Part shown: positions 1 to 8,858 of the stretch, piece by piece
How the letters are laid out: every line of letters begins with the position of its first letter
Numbering within the stretch: the stretch's first letter is position 1
Assembly (NCBI RefSeq): GCF_002082565.1
Contig: NZ_CP020562.1
Span: 744,001-808,000 of the forward strand
Length of the DNA: 64,000 bases
Direction of reading: 5' to 3'
Source of the DNA: Halomonas sp. GT
GTDB taxonomy: Bacteria; Pseudomonadota; Gammaproteobacteria; Pseudomonadales; Halomonadaceae
Translations under genes and position numbers: made by a program
Notes under the pieces: generated by a model
Databases searched by the model: none
The model's input: the letters and a program-made list of their open reading frames with translations, nothing else
Told to the model about the DNA's origin: nothing

Positions 1-595
1 TGTGGTGAGCGAAGTAGGTATCGCTTCTGGCGTGCGTCGTATTGAGGCGATTACCGGTGAAAATGCGCTGGCTTATTTCCGTGAGCAGGAGGCGCGTGTT
101 CAGCGGTTAGGTGAGCGACTGAAAACCAAACCCGAGCAAGTGGAAGCTCGGGTAGAATCACTGGTTGAGCGTAACCGCGCGCTGGAAAAAGAGCTTGAGC
201 AACTGAAAGCGAAACTGGCAAGCGCTGCGGGCAGTGACATGCTTAGCCAGGTGCAAGAAATTAACGGTGTTAATTTACTGGTCACCCAGCTTGACGGTGT
301 TTCCGGTAAAGAGTTACGTGGCGTACTTGATCAGTTGAAAAACAAGCTTGGTTCTGGCGTCATCTTGCTTGGGGTTGCGGATACTGCGGCAGGAAAAGTG
401 AGCTTAATTGCTGGGGTTACCCAAGACTTAGTGGGTCGCGTTAAGGCAGGTGAACTAGTTAATCATGTCGCTTCGCAAGTGGGCGGTAAAGGTGGTGGCC
501 GCCCAGATATGGCTCAAGCGGGTGGAAATTTACCTGATGCCTTGCCTGCGGCATTAAGCAGCGTACCGGCTTGGTTGGAAAATACGCTTAGCTAA
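1..595 (+). CDS. alaS: Alanyl-tRNA synthetase, C-terminal part (partial)
   Basis: The reading frame is open from the first bases, so the gene begins upstream of the window; about 198 C-terminal residues are visible. They hold the end of the editing region (VVSEVGIASGVRR), a coiled-coil stretch rich in Glu, Leu and Lys, and the DHHA1-type C-Ala domain ending with the glycine-rich motif GGGRPDMAQAGG, which is characteristic of AlaRS. The enzyme charges tRNA-Ala in the cytoplasm and clears mischarged Ser/Gly. It is followed by an intrinsic terminator and then lysC, the order known from Pseudomonas and Halomonas. Identification is secure; only the 5' end is missing. Confidence 0.97.
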   Translation, partial: VVSEVGIASGVRRIEAITGENALAYFREQEARVQRLGERLKTKPEQVEARVESLVERNRALEKELEQLKAKLASAAGSDMLSQVQEINGVNLLVTQLDGVSGKELRGVLDQLKNKLGSGVILLGVADTAAGKVSLIAGVTQDLVGRVKAGELVNHVASQVGGKGGGRPDMAQAGGNLPDALPAALSSVPAWLENTLS

Positions 596-603
596 TTACA
601 AAG

Positions 604-633
604 GCCGGTGGCACTATTTGCTACCGGCTTTTT
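604..633 (+). terminator. Intrinsic terminator of alaS
   Basis: A 10-bp stem (604-613 pairing with 619-628, one G-T pair) with a 5-nt loop is followed by five T. It lies 9 bp after the alaS stop codon and separates alaS from lysC. Confidence 0.9.
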
Positions 634-692
634 GTTAAATAGTAATAACAACACTCACTCTCCATTCCCGAACCTATAGGAAAAAACGGCAT

Positions 693-1943
693 ATGGCATT
701 ATACGTACAGAAGTTCGGCGGCACCTCGGTGGGCTCTGTCGACCGTATCAAGGCCGTGGCGGAAAAGGTTAAAGGCTTTCGCGACCAAGGCCACCAAGTT
801 GTAGTGGTGGTGTCCGCGATGAGCGGAGAGACCAATCGCCTGACCGATATGGCAAACGCAATCAATGAAGACCCAGCACCACGCGAAATGGATATGCTGC
901 TCTCGACCGGTGAGCAGGTAACTATTTCGCTACTGGCAATGGCGCTTCAACAAATTGGTGTTTCTGCCACTTCCCATACGGGTGCCCAAGTCGGCATTCA
1001 TACCGATAGCGCCTACACCAAAGCGCGTATTCAGCGCATTGAAACTGATGACCTGAAATCTGACCTTGATGACGGGAAAGTGGTTGTGGTGGCTGGTTTC
1101 CAGGGCGTTGATGAAGACGGCAACATTACGACGCTTGGACGTGGTGGTTCAGATACCACGGGTGTTGCGCTTGCTGCAGCGCTTGGTGCTGATGAGTGCC
1201 AGATATACACCGATGTTGATGGTGTTTACACCACTGACCCTCGCGTGTGTTCCAAGGCTCAGCGCCTTGAGAGCATTACCGTCGAAGAAATGCTTGAACT
1301 CGCAAGCCTAGGCTCCAAAGTTCTACAGATTCGCGCCGTCGAATTTGCTGGTAAGTACAACGTACCACTTCGCGTGCTGTCGAGCTTTGAAGATGGCCCC
1401 GGCACCCTAATTGTTGCAGACGCAGACCAAGACGAGGACGCTATGGAAGAACCGCTAATCTCCGGTATCGCTTTTACTAAAAATGAAGCTAAATTAACCC
1501 TGTTGAATACGCCTGATGTGCCAGGTGTAGCGTCGCGTATTCTTGGTCCTATCGCCGATGCCAATATCGAAGTCGATATGATTGTGCAAAACGTAGCACC
1601 TGCTGGTGATTACACTGACTTCACCTTTACGGTAGCCAAAGGCGATTACAAAGCAACGAAGAAATTGCTTGAAGAAACAGTAATTCCTGACTTGGGCGGC
1701 GGCGAGCTACGTGGCGATGACAACATTGCCAAAGTATCGCTTGTAGGGGTTGGTATGCGTTCTCATGCCGGTGTTGCTTCTAAAATGTTCCGTGTTTTGG
1801 CAGACGAGAACGTCAATATCCGTATGGTTTCAACGTCGGAAATTAAAATTTCCGTTGTCATTGATGAAAAGCATATGGAGCTTGCGGTTAACGCCTTACA
1901 CAAAGCATTCGGTTTAGATAAGTCTGATATCGAATCTGAATAA
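693..1943 (+). CDS. lysC: Aspartate kinase
   Basis: Aspartokinase phosphorylates L-aspartate, the first step towards lysine, threonine, methionine and diaminopimelate. In halophiles the product also feeds ectoine synthesis. The 416-residue protein starts with the kinase motif KFGGTS (residues 7-12), has the amino acid kinase domain over about residues 1-245, and then two ACT domains (about 265-410) that bind feedback inhibitors. The length fits the monofunctional enzyme, with no homoserine dehydrogenase fused. ATG 693 has an AGGA about 11 bp upstream. Family members of this type usually carry an internal start giving a small regulatory subunit; this was not confirmed here. It lies between alaS and csrA as in Pseudomonas. 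Confidence 0.96.
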   Translation: MALYVQKFGGTSVGSVDRIKAVAEKVKGFRDQGHQVVVVVSAMSGETNRLTDMANAINEDPAPREMDMLLSTGEQVTISLLAMALQQIGVSATSHTGAQVGIHTDSAYTKARIQRIETDDLKSDLDDGKVVVVAGFQGVDEDGNITTLGRGGSDTTGVALAAALGADECQIYTDVDGVYTTDPRVCSKAQRLESITVEEMLELASLGSKVLQIRAVEFAGKYNVPLRVLSSFEDGPGTLIVADADQDEDAMEEPLISGIAFTKNEAKLTLLNTPDVPGVASRILGPIADANIEVDMIVQNVAPAGDYTDFTFTVAKGDYKATKKLLEETVIPDLGGGELRGDDNIAKVSLVGVGMRSHAGVASKMFRVLADENVNIRMVSTSEIKISVVIDEKHMELAVNALHKAFGLDKSDIESE

Positions 1944-2052
1944 CAATTATGCGCTAAACCTTCTACGCTGAAGGGTACTTGCTGCCGTGTGGTGGTGAGC
2001 TTTCTTTCAACGGGAGGTTAAGGTGTCATAGGGGCTTGAGCCATTGGTGGTG

Positions 2053-2085
2053 GCGGCACCATGCCGCATAATAGCGTGGTGCCGC
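2053..2085 (+). promoter_or_regulatory. Stem-loop in the lysC-csrA intergenic region
   Basis: A 12-bp stem (2053-2064 with 2074-2085, one T-G pair) carries a 9-nt loop, CGCATAATA, and ends 50 bp before the csrA start. Only three T follow it, so it is a poor terminator. It could end lysC transcripts inefficiently or be a structured csrA leader. Function is inference. Confidence 0.5.
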
Positions 2086-2135
2086 TTTGAGCGGACACAT
2101 CCCGTTGTATAAAACGTCTGAGAAGGAGATCAGCC

Positions 2136-2324
2136 ATGCTCATCCTAACCCGCCGTGTCGGCGAAACACTGATGATAGGTGATGAAATCACCGTTACAGT
2201 GCTAGGTGTGAAAGGTAATCAAGTGCGTATTGGTGTTAACGCACCAAAAGACGTGGCGGTTCACCGCGAAGAGATTTACCAGCGCATTCAGCGTGAACGC
2301 AACAGCGAAAGCGAATCTGAGTAA
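2136..2324 (+). CDS. csrA: Carbon storage regulator CsrA/RsmA
   Basis: A 62-residue RNA-binding regulator that blocks or stabilises translation of target mRNAs by binding GGA motifs in leaders. It has the family sequence [16 protein letters not shown], the central beta strands [17 protein letters not shown], and the helix HREEIYQRI, so both RNA-contacting ends are intact. An excellent ribosome binding site, GAAGGAG (2122-2128), fixes the ATG at 2136. The tail is Ser/Glu-rich. The location after lysC and before tRNA-Ser is the standard pseudomonad/halomonad arrangement. Targets cannot be read from this window. Confidence 0.97.
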   Translation: MLILTRRVGETLMIGDEITVTVLGVKGNQVRIGVNAPKDVAVHREEIYQRIQRERNSESESE

Positions 2325-2402
2325 ATGGCCGTTTGTGCTGCGCTCATTACAGGGCGCTTAAGCGGTAACTGCGGGGCGGTGCGAAAAAAATCGGCATAAG
2401 AC

Positions 2403-2431
2403 TGGACAGCAGTCATCAAAATCGGTAATAT
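2403..2431 (+). promoter_or_regulatory. Candidate sigma70 promoter of the tRNA cluster
   Basis: TGGACA (2403-2408), a 17-bp spacer and TAATAT (2426-2431) lie 18 bp before tRNA-Ser. The following CGCGCCG is a GC-rich discriminator as expected for stable-RNA promoters under stringent control. Assigned by eye. Confidence 0.5.
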
Positions 2432-2448
2432 TCGCGCCGTGCCGTTGA

Positions 2449-2541
2449 GGAGAGGTGGCCGAGTGGCTGAAGGCGCTCCCCTGCTAAGGGAGTATAGGGT
2501 TTATAGCCCTATCGAGGGTTCGAATCCCTCTCTCTCCGCCA
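2449..2541 (+). tRNA. tRNA-Ser (GCT)
   Basis: A 93-nt class II tRNA including an encoded CCA. Acceptor GGAGAGG pairs with TCTCTCC. The anticodon stem is CTCCC/GGGAG with anticodon GCT at 2483-2485, there is a long variable arm, and the T arm is GAGGG-TTCGAAT-CCCTC. It reads AGC/AGU codons. Confidence 0.97.
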
Positions 2542-2570
2542 ACTGCATAAAGCAACATCAATTTGGATAA

Positions 2571-2647
2571 GCGCCCGTAGCTCAGCTGGATAGAGTACCT
2601 GACTACGAATCAGGGGGTCGGAGGTTCGAATCCTCCCGGGCGCGCCA
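2571..2647 (+). tRNA. tRNA-Arg (ACG), copy 1
   Basis: A 77-nt tRNA with encoded CCA. Acceptor GCGCCCG pairs with CGGGCGC, the anticodon stem is CCTGA/TCAGG with anticodon ACG at 2605-2607 (A34 normally edited to inosine), and the T arm is GGAGG-TTCGAAT-CCTCC. Identical to the copy at 2715. Confidence 0.97.
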
Positions 2648-2714
2648 GCTTGAATTCAGAAGTTATTGATGTTACTATGTTTTTGCTCACGCAAGTGATG
2701 TTAAAAACTGTTAA

Positions 2715-2791
2715 GCGCCCGTAGCTCAGCTGGATAGAGTACCTGACTACGAATCAGGGGGTCGGAGGTTCGAATCCTCCCGGGCGCGCCA
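2715..2791 (+). tRNA. tRNA-Arg (ACG), copy 2
   Basis: Base-for-base identical to the preceding tRNA-Arg over all 77 nt, including CCA, and separated from it by 67 bp of unrelated sequence. A tandem duplication that raises gene dosage. Probably one transcript with tRNA-Ser. Confidence 0.97.
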
Positions 2792-2798
2792 AATTCGA

Positions 2799-2831
2799 AA
2801 AACCCGCTTTCAAAAGAAAGCGGGTTTTCTT
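2799..2831 (+). terminator. Terminator of the tRNA operon
   Basis: A stem of 11 bp (2801-2811 with 2816-2826) has an AAAA loop and a following T-rich tract. It starts 10 nt after the last tRNA. Confidence 0.88.
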
Positions 2832-2880
2832 ATTTCTAGCCTGGCCATAGTAGCTCGTGCTTTGGTCTTGAGATCGTTTA

Positions 2881-2917
2881 AAGCGTCCCCGCACAGCGGC
2901 CGGGCGCTTTTTTTTTG
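2881..2917 (+). terminator. Second terminator-like hairpin before dusC
   Basis: An AAGCGTCC/GGGCGCTT type stem with an interrupted GC-rich loop is followed by nine T on the plus strand. It probably backs up the tRNA terminator and insulates the convergent dusC gene. Confidence 0.6.
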
Positions 2918-2943
2918 TGCCGCTACCTAATGCCGAAAACGAC

Positions 2944-3951
2944 TTATGCGGGCTCGCAGCAAAGAGATGTGCTGGGTATCAGGTTGTTTAGCAGCGTATT
3001 AAGGTCCGTGAGGCGTTTTAAGCGCTGAAAGTGTTGGTTGGCCTCGGCATTGCCTTGGCGCATTTGTGCTAGCCACTGTTTAACTAGTGACACCACGACG
3101 CGCTCTGGTAAATGCTGCCGCTGTAAATCAGCGTACTGCTTTAGAACGTTGGCGCGCATTTTCCAGGTGGTGGCGGGGAGGCGCTCACCCGTGCGCTGCC
3201 AATGGCGTATGCGAGCTGCAAGCCATGGATCTGAAAGGGCGCTACGGCCAAGCATGACATCCTCGCAACCTGATAGAGTACGAGCCTTCCAGTAGTCTTC
3301 TAGTGTCCAAATATCGCCGTTTGCAACGACAGGGATTGATACGTGGTGGCGAACTTTGCCAATCCACTCCCAGTGTGCAGGTGGACGATAGCCTTCATCC
3401 CGCGTACGGCCATGCACGACTAACTGTGCAGCGCCACCAGCTTCCGTGGCCTGTGCGCAGGCCACTGCTAAGCGACGATCAGAAAAACCAAGGCGGATTT
3501 TAGCCGTCACTGGAATTTCGCCATCTAATACTTCGGCGACCGCTTTTACGGCGCGATAGACGCGATCTGGCTGGCGAAGTAGCGATGCGCCACCATCATG
3601 GCGATTGACCAGTTTTGCGGGGCAGCCAAAGTTAAGATCGATGCTGATAGCGCCCAGCGAGAGCGCTTGTTGTGCATTGCTGGCTAATGCGTCGGGGTCT
3701 GATCCCAAAAGCTGTAAATGCACGGGAACGCCGTTAGGGGTAGCGACGCTGCCTGCTGTCAGTTCGGGACAATGTTTATAGAACACGCGAGGGGGGAGTC
3801 GTGCGTCGACCACCCTGACAAACTCAGTCACTGCCCAGTCAAAACCTGCCTGCTGAGTCAGTAAATCACGCGTTAAGGCGTCGATGACACCTTCCATAGG
3901 CGCTAGGCCTATCCTGCCTTTATGTAGTAAATTAACAACCATGACTTCCAC
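2944..3951 (-). CDS. dusC: tRNA-dihydrouridine(16) synthase DusC-type
   Basis: A flavoenzyme that reduces uridine to dihydrouridine in the D-loop of tRNA. The protein is up to 335 residues and begins its TIM barrel with LAPMEGVIDALTRDLL, followed by TEFVRVVD, which is specific for the DusC branch (DusA and DusB differ here). The catalytic cysteine lies in LNFGCPAKLVN, and the FMN/phosphate motifs VVHGRT and NGDIW are present. Three in-frame ATG codons crowd the 5' end (residues 1, 4 and a later one), so the first few residues are uncertain. Convergent with the tRNA genes and divergent from oadG. Confidence 0.92.
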   Translation of the reverse strand: MEVMVVNLLHKGRIGLAPMEGVIDALTRDLLTQQAGFDWAVTEFVRVVDARLPPRVFYKHCPELTAGSVATPNGVPVHLQLLGSDPDALASNAQQALSLGAISIDLNFGCPAKLVNRHDGGASLLRQPDRVYRAVKAVAEVLDGEIPVTAKIRLGFSDRRLAVACAQATEAGGAAQLVVHGRTRDEGYRPPAHWEWIGKVRHHVSIPVVANGDIWTLEDYWKARTLSGCEDVMLGRSALSDPWLAARIRHWQRTGERLPATTWKMRANVLKQYADLQRQHLPERVVVSLVKQWLAQMRQGNAEANQHFQRLKRLTDLNTLLNNLIPSTSLCCEPA

Positions 3952-4069
3952 TATGGCGCGATTGCAATCTATCCTGGATGTGGCAGGTTAGTGTATTAGC
4001 CTCACTGCGCCAAGCGCCTTTAGAGGCTATTGGTGTGCCGATAAGCATTTGAAAGAGGGGGAATGCGGT

Positions 4070-4327
4070 ATGCAGGAGTCAGAGTTGCTCCAGGAAGGGC
4101 TTGCCCTTATGGGGTTAGGTATGGGGTTTGTATTTGTTTTTCTTACGATTTTGGTAATTAGCGTCACGCTGATGTCGAAATTAATTGGCCGTTTTCAGCC
4201 TGCCCCTGTTGCAGCGCCGAATGGCAGAAATAGCGCAAAAACATCTGCACCGAAAGGCCAGGATGATGAAGTCATGGCAGTGATTAGTGCTGCAGTGCAT
4301 CGTTATCGTTCTTCGCGCCGCAAGTAA
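4070..4327 (+). CDS. oadG: Oxaloacetate decarboxylase gamma subunit
   Basis: Small membrane subunit of the Na+-translocating oxaloacetate decarboxylase; it holds the alpha and beta subunits together and in known enzymes binds Zn2+ near its C-terminus. One transmembrane helix (about residues 10-34, GMGFVFVFLTILVISV) is followed by a Pro/Ala-rich linker and a basic end with HRYRSSRRK. Start chosen at ATG 4070 (85 residues) because AGAGGGGGA lies just upstream; an in-frame TTG at 4049 has no such site. First gene of an oadGAB operon, 93 bp before oadA. Confidence 0.9.
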   Translation: MQESELLQEGLALMGLGMGFVFVFLTILVISVTLMSKLIGRFQPAPVAAPNGRNSAKTSAPKGQDDEVMAVISAAVHRYRSSRRK

Positions 4328-4420
4328 GGCCCTAGTTTTGTAGCTATCCTACCGCCCAATTGCTAATTATTTTGTTAAATTTACTACAAATCCATAACGT
4401 AAAAATTGTGAGCCACGACC

Positions 4421-6235
4421 ATGAATGAAACAAAACGTCCTCTGGGGATCACTGATGTTGTTCTTCGCGATGCCCATCAATCGCTGTTTGCCACTCGTTT
4501 GCGTCTTGATGACATGCTGCCGATCGCTGAAAAGCTCGACAACGTTGGCTATTGGTCATTAGAGACCTGGGGTGGAGCAACGTTTGATTCGTGCATCCGT
4601 TATTTGGGTGAAGATCCTTGGGAGCGTATTCGGGCCCTGAAAGAAGCCATGCCGAATACACCTCAAGCGATGTTGTTACGTGGACAAAACTTGTTAGGCT
4701 ATCGCCACTACGCCGATGACGTAGTTGATAAGTTTGTAGAGCGTGCCAAGACCAACGGGGTTGATGTGTTCCGCGTATTTGACGCGATGAATGACCCGCG
4801 CAATCTTGAGCGTGCCATCAAAGCGGTTCGTCAAGTAGGTGGGCATGCTCAAGGTACCATCTCTTATACGGTTAGCCCGGTACATACCCTGGATAGCTGG
4901 GTAGAGCTCGCCAAAACCATTGCCGCAATGGGCGCTGACTCGCTGGCTATCAAGGATATGGCGGGGCTTCTGACGCCTTATATCGCCTATGACCTTGTTA
5001 CGCGATTGAAAAAAGAGCTGTCTATTCCAGTTCACCTGCATTGCCATGCCACTACAGGGCTGTCGACCTCGACAATTTTAAAAGCTGTCGAAGCGGGGGT
5101 CGATAATGTCGATACTGCGATCTCTTCTATGTCCATGACCTACGGCCATAGTCCGACTGAGTCTGTTGTTGCCATGCTCAAGGATACTGATCGCGATACC
5201 GGTCTTGATCTGGAGTTATTGGAAGATATCGCCAGTTATTTCCGTGAAGTGCGCAAAAAGTATGCGGCGTTTGAAGGCTCGTTGCGCGGTATTGACTCAC
5301 GCATTTTGATTGCTCAGGTGCCTGGCGGCATGCTCACCAACATGGAAGGCCAGCTTAAAGAGCAGGGCGCTGGCGATAAGCTTGACGATGTGTTGAGTGA
5401 GATCCCCCGCGTACGCGAAGACCTTGGTTTTATTCCTCTGGTGACGCCGACCTCCCAGATTGTGGGTACTCAAGCCGTGATGAACGTGATGATGGGGGAG
5501 CGTTACAAGTCCATCTCCAAAGAGGTTCAGGCGCTGTTAAAAGGTGAATACGGTTCCGCGCCCGCACCGTTTAATACAGAGCTACAAAAACGCGTGCTTG
5601 AAGGCGGCGAGCCAATCACTTGCCGCCCGGCAGATAATCTGTCGCCAGAAATGGATCGACTAGCTGCCGAACTTAAAGAGAAGGCGAGCGCAGATAGCAT
5701 TCGTATTGCTGGTGGAGAGCAGGAAATAGACGACGTGCTGACCTATGCGCTGTTCCCGCAAATTGGCCTGAAATTCCTTAAAAATCGTGACAATCCTGAT
5801 GCTTTCGAGCCTGCACCCCAGGTGGCTGAAGCGAAAAGCACTAACGTGCCGGCAAAAGCCGAAAGTAAAGCGCCAGTCGTCTCGAGTGGCCCGGAAACAT
5901 ACACCGTTAAGCTCAATGGCAAAGCGTTTGTAGTAGAGGTGTCTGAGGGCGGAGAAATAGGCGAGGTGCAAGAGCAAGCGGCAGCGAGTGCTAGCGCTCC
6001 CAAAGAGGAAGCAGCTGCACCCAGCGGTGAAAGCATTGATGCACCGCTAGCTGGCAATATCTTCAAGGTCAATGTGCGTCCTGGTGACCAAGTAGCGGAA
6101 GGCGATGTGGTGATTATTTTGGAAGCCATGAAAATGGAAACCGAAGTGCGCGCCAGCAGTGCCGGAACCGTATCGAAAGTTAACGTCAGCGAGGGTGACA
6201 GCGTCACCGTCGGCGATTCGCTGATCGAGCTTTAA
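4421..6235 (+). CDS. oadA: Oxaloacetate decarboxylase alpha subunit (biotin-containing)
   Basis: Carboxyltransferase and biotin carrier of the sodium pump: it moves CO2 from oxaloacetate to biotin, giving pyruvate. The 604 residues comprise the HMGL-like carboxyltransferase barrel (about 5-300, with metal-binding [10 protein letters not shown] and HLHCHATTG), the conserved carboxylase region (to about 465), a Pro/Ala/Glu-rich linker, and a biotinyl domain with EAMKMET. The biotinylated lysine is about residue 571. Length and order match oadA, and the oadG and oadB neighbours exclude pyruvate carboxylase subunit B. Cytoplasmic side of the membrane complex. Confidence 0.95.
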   Translation: MNETKRPLGITDVVLRDAHQSLFATRLRLDDMLPIAEKLDNVGYWSLETWGGATFDSCIRYLGEDPWERIRALKEAMPNTPQAMLLRGQNLLGYRHYADDVVDKFVERAKTNGVDVFRVFDAMNDPRNLERAIKAVRQVGGHAQGTISYTVSPVHTLDSWVELAKTIAAMGADSLAIKDMAGLLTPYIAYDLVTRLKKELSIPVHLHCHATTGLSTSTILKAVEAGVDNVDTAISSMSMTYGHSPTESVVAMLKDTDRDTGLDLELLEDIASYFREVRKKYAAFEGSLRGIDSRILIAQVPGGMLTNMEGQLKEQGAGDKLDDVLSEIPRVREDLGFIPLVTPTSQIVGTQAVMNVMMGERYKSISKEVQALLKGEYGSAPAPFNTELQKRVLEGGEPITCRPADNLSPEMDRLAAELKEKASADSIRIAGGEQEIDDVLTYALFPQIGLKFLKNRDNPDAFEPAPQVAEAKSTNVPAKAESKAPVVSSGPETYTVKLNGKAFVVEVSEGGEIGEVQEQAAASASAPKEEAAAPSGESIDAPLAGNIFKVNVRPGDQVAEGDVVIILEAMKMETEVRASSAGTVSKVNVSEGDSVTVGDSLIEL

Positions 6236-6247
6236 GGGCATTCGGCA

Positions 6248-7570
6248 ATGGATAAGTTAATCACCTTATGGGAGGGCTCGGGGCTTTATAATCTCGAGCT
6301 TGGTCAAGCGGTCATGGTTTTGGTAGGGCTGGGGCTTCTCTATCTCGCTATCTACAAGAAGTTTGAGCCGCTGCTGCTGGTACCGATTGGGTTTGGCGGC
6401 ATTCTTGCCAATATCCCTGAGGCGGGCTTGGCGATTTCAGCGCTCGATCAGGCGATCGAGGTTGCAAAACCCGCTGTACTGCAACAGATAGCCTCTGTAC
6501 TGGGCGCTACCCTTGATCCACTAAGCGGTGTAGAAACCTGGCGAGAGTCACTGAAGGCAATCGCTCACGATGCTGCTGCCCCGGACCAGTTGCGAGCGGC
6601 AAAGGATATCGCCATGAACGTTGGTTATGGCGATGGCATGCTCTATAGCTTTTATAACGTAGCGATCGCCTCCGGTATTGCCCCGCTGATTATCTTTATG
6701 GGCGTGGGGGCAATGACCGATTTTGGCCCGTTATTGGCTAACCCGCGTACGCTCTTTTTAGGGGCAGCGGCTCAGTTTGGTATTTTTGCTACGCTGTTTG
6801 GTGCTGTTGCACTGTCGTCGATAGGAGTGATGGATTTTTCCCTCAATCAGGCCGCGGCAATTGGCATTATCGGTGGTGCTGACGGCCCGACGTCTATTTA
6901 CGTATCGAGTGTGTTAGCCCCTGAACTGCTTGGTGCTATTGCGGTGGCGGCGTACGCCTACATGGCACTTGTGCCGTTGATTCAGCCGCCGATCATGCGT
7001 TTGCTGACCACTCAAAAAGAGCGTCAAATTAAGATGACGCAGTTGCGGCCAGTATCCAAGCTGGAAAAGGTTGTTTTCCCGCTAGTGTTGTTGATTCTGG
7101 TTGCGCTCTTCTTGCCTGATGCAGCGCCGCTATTAGGGATGTTCTGCTTTGGTAATTTGATGCGTGAGTGTGGTGTGGTTGAGCGCTTATCGGATACGGC
7201 GCAAAACGCCCTGATTAATATCGTGACAATTATCTTAGGGCTGTCGGTAGGCTCCAAACTAATGGCGGAAAGCTTTCTGACGTTTGAGACGCTGGGCATC
7301 TTGGGCTTGGGCATTGTGGCGTTTGGTATTGGCACGGCCGCAGGCGTATTGATGGCGAAGCTGATGAATTTGGTTAGCAAGATGCCGATTAACCCATTGA
7401 TTGGTGCTGCTGGTGTTTCTGCGGTGCCGATGGCTGCACGAGTGGCGAATAAGGTTGGCTTGGAGTCGAACCCGCATAACTTCCTACTGATGCACGCCAT
7501 GGGCCCCAATGTGGCAGGTGTTATCGGTTCTGCTGTCGCGGCGGGTGTTATGATTAAATATTTAGGCTAA
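6248..7570 (+). CDS. oadB: Oxaloacetate decarboxylase beta subunit (Na+ pump)
   Basis: Integral membrane subunit that decarboxylates carboxybiotin and exports Na+. The 440-residue protein is hydrophobic with about nine or more membrane segments. It contains the family signatures [32 protein letters not shown] (the Na+/carboxybiotin site) and [18 protein letters not shown]. It begins 12 bp after oadA, so the two are co-transcribed. In a halophile this pump would couple oxaloacetate removal to the sodium gradient. A strong terminator follows. Confidence 0.95.
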   Translation: MDKLITLWEGSGLYNLELGQAVMVLVGLGLLYLAIYKKFEPLLLVPIGFGGILANIPEAGLAISALDQAIEVAKPAVLQQIASVLGATLDPLSGVETWRESLKAIAHDAAAPDQLRAAKDIAMNVGYGDGMLYSFYNVAIASGIAPLIIFMGVGAMTDFGPLLANPRTLFLGAAAQFGIFATLFGAVALSSIGVMDFSLNQAAAIGIIGGADGPTSIYVSSVLAPELLGAIAVAAYAYMALVPLIQPPIMRLLTTQKERQIKMTQLRPVSKLEKVVFPLVLLILVALFLPDAAPLLGMFCFGNLMRECGVVERLSDTAQNALINIVTIILGLSVGSKLMAESFLTFETLGILGLGIVAFGIGTAAGVLMAKLMNLVSKMPINPLIGAAGVSAVPMAARVANKVGLESNPHNFLLMHAMGPNVAGVIGSAVAAGVMIKYLG

Positions 7571-7626
7571 GACCCGCTAGCAGTGCCATTGCGCAGTTGT
7601 TGTTACGTGATGGTTAGTGGCTAAAG

Positions 7627-7668
7627 CGCGGCTTACCGGGCAATTGCTCGCGTAAGTCGCGTTTTTTT
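7627..7668 (+). terminator. Terminator of oadGAB
   Basis: A long, almost fully paired hairpin (7627-7636 with 7652-7661, plus an inner CGGGC/GCTCG stem) is followed by seven T. It lies 57 bp after oadB. Confidence 0.92.
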
Positions 7669-7690
7669 GTCTAACATATCAATGGCTCTG

Positions 7691-8314
7691 TTACGGCGTC
7701 ACTTTTTGAATATCGAGAGCAGTTTTTAGTCGGTTTTCAAGCGTTGTGAGACTTAGGGGTTCATCCCTTGGCCAGCCAATCGTGAGGCACACGCCGCTGC
7801 TATCATACTCTGCTTGTTGGACGGGAATTTTCTGTTCGTCACACCAAGTGCGCGCGACTGCCTCATGGGAAAAGTTAACGCGGAGCAGGTAATTTTCTCG
7901 TTCGACGACTTCGCATGTGGGTAATGTGTCAACCCCGGCGTTAACCGACTGTGCGTAAGCCCGGGCAAGTCCGCCAGTGCCCAACTTGGTGCCGCCAAAG
8001 TAGCGAATCACCACGCAGCCTATTTCTCCTATTTGACTGCCAAGCAAGGCTTGATACATGGGTCTGCCAGCTGTTCCTCCTGGTTCGCCATCATCAGAGA
8101 AACCTATATGTGTCTGTTCACCAGGAGGGCCTGCAATAAAGGCCGTACAGTGATGACTTGCATTGGGGTGGGCGGTTTTGGCTGCCTGCAGCATTGCATG
8201 AAAGTCAGCAGTGTTGGGCGCATGGCATATCCAAGTGAGGAAGCGACTTTTTTCAACCTCAATTTCAGCGGTATGCCATGTGGCGGGTGCTAGGTTTGGA
8301 ACTCGGTAACGCAA
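7691..8314 (-). CDS. yigZ: YigZ/IMPACT family protein
   Basis: A 207-residue UPF0029/IMPACT family protein. The N-terminal domain carries the signature motifs FLTWICHAP, HHCTAFI and GFSDDGEPGGTAGRPM, then VVIRYFGGTKLGTGGLARAY; the C-terminal part (about 140-200) is the DUF1949-like ferredoxin fold. The eukaryotic homologue modulates GCN2; the bacterial role is not established. The gene lies 27 bp downstream of the SOS-box-controlled gene on the same strand, so it may be co-transcribed with it. Confidence 0.93.
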   Translation of the reverse strand: MRYRVPNLAPATWHTAEIEVEKSRFLTWICHAPNTADFHAMLQAAKTAHPNASHHCTAFIAGPPGEQTHIGFSDDGEPGGTAGRPMYQALLGSQIGEIGCVVIRYFGGTKLGTGGLARAYAQSVNAGVDTLPTCEVVERENYLLRVNFSHEAVARTWCDEQKIPVQQAEYDSSGVCLTIGWPRDEPLSLTTLENRLKTALDIQKVTP

Positions 8315-8341
8315 TCGATACTCCCTAAAGCGGGTGACGAA

Positions 8342-8755
8342 TTAGTGGTGCCGAGTGTTGGTAGCGCCATGCTCGACGCCCATCACCATTCCCAGCACTT
8401 GAATATCACAATTATGCAGGAAGACGGCAGGCATGGCTGCATCTTCGGGCCATAGGTGAACGCCAAGCCGGCTAATGGAAAGTTGCTTTAGCGCAACTTC
8501 TCGCTGGTTAATCATCGCAATAGCCGTTTCTTGATGGCTGCCTTGTTGGTAACGGCGAATAATAATGACATCGCCATCGAATAGATTGCATTCACGCATT
8601 CTGTTGCCGCGCACGCGAAGCGCATAAGTATTGCGCCGAGTTACACGAGGTGCTGAATAAGCAGGACGACCGCTATTCAGCGTCGTTTGAGTTAGTGGCT
8701 GTTGAGTTAATGCCTGTTGAGATATGGTCAAGGGTGTTGGCATTGACATCGTCAT
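8342..8755 (-). CDS. LexA/UmuD-like S24-fold protein lacking the catalytic serine
   Basis: The C-terminal ~95 residues resemble the S24 peptidase domain of LexA/UmuD: YALRVRGNRM followed by LFDGDVIII and an alanine/leucine strand with the aligned lysine (VALKQL, K90). The family motif GDSM, whose Ser is the nucleophile for self-cleavage, reads GNRM (residues 50-53), so the serine is Arg and self-cleavage is not expected. There is no helix-turn-helix. Start taken at ATG 8755, where GGAG precedes; the frame is open further upstream. Two LexA-box sequences lie 70-120 bp upstream, pointing to SOS control. No umuC-like partner is in the window. Function unknown. Confidence 0.72.
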   Translation of the reverse strand: MTMSMPTPLTISQQALTQQPLTQTTLNSGRPAYSAPRVTRRNTYALRVRGNRMRECNLFDGDVIIIRRYQQGSHQETAIAMINQREVALKQLSISRLGVHLWPEDAAMPAVFLHNCDIQVLGMVMGVEHGATNTRHH

Positions 8756-8826
8756 ACTGTTTTCTCCAATGCAGCGCCCGCTCCCTAGGCGTGTAATTGA
8801 GCAGATTGCTGTGTTTATGATCGGTA

Positions 8827-8842
8827 ATGTTTTTTCATACAG
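8827..8842. promoter_or_regulatory. Second, imperfect LexA box
   Basis: ATGT-N8-ACAG matches the LexA operator pattern CTGT-N8-ACAG at seven of eight fixed positions. It sits 32 bp from the perfect box, about three helical turns, suggesting cooperative repression of the minus-strand S24-like gene. Confidence 0.5.
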
Positions 8843-8858
8843 TGGTCGTAGTATAGGC

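Noticed and set aside
2571..2791. Duplicated tRNA-Arg as a possible island attachment pair
   Set aside because: The copies are complete, identical and tandem with only 67 bp between them. This is ordinary tRNA gene duplication, with no integrase or foreign DNA.
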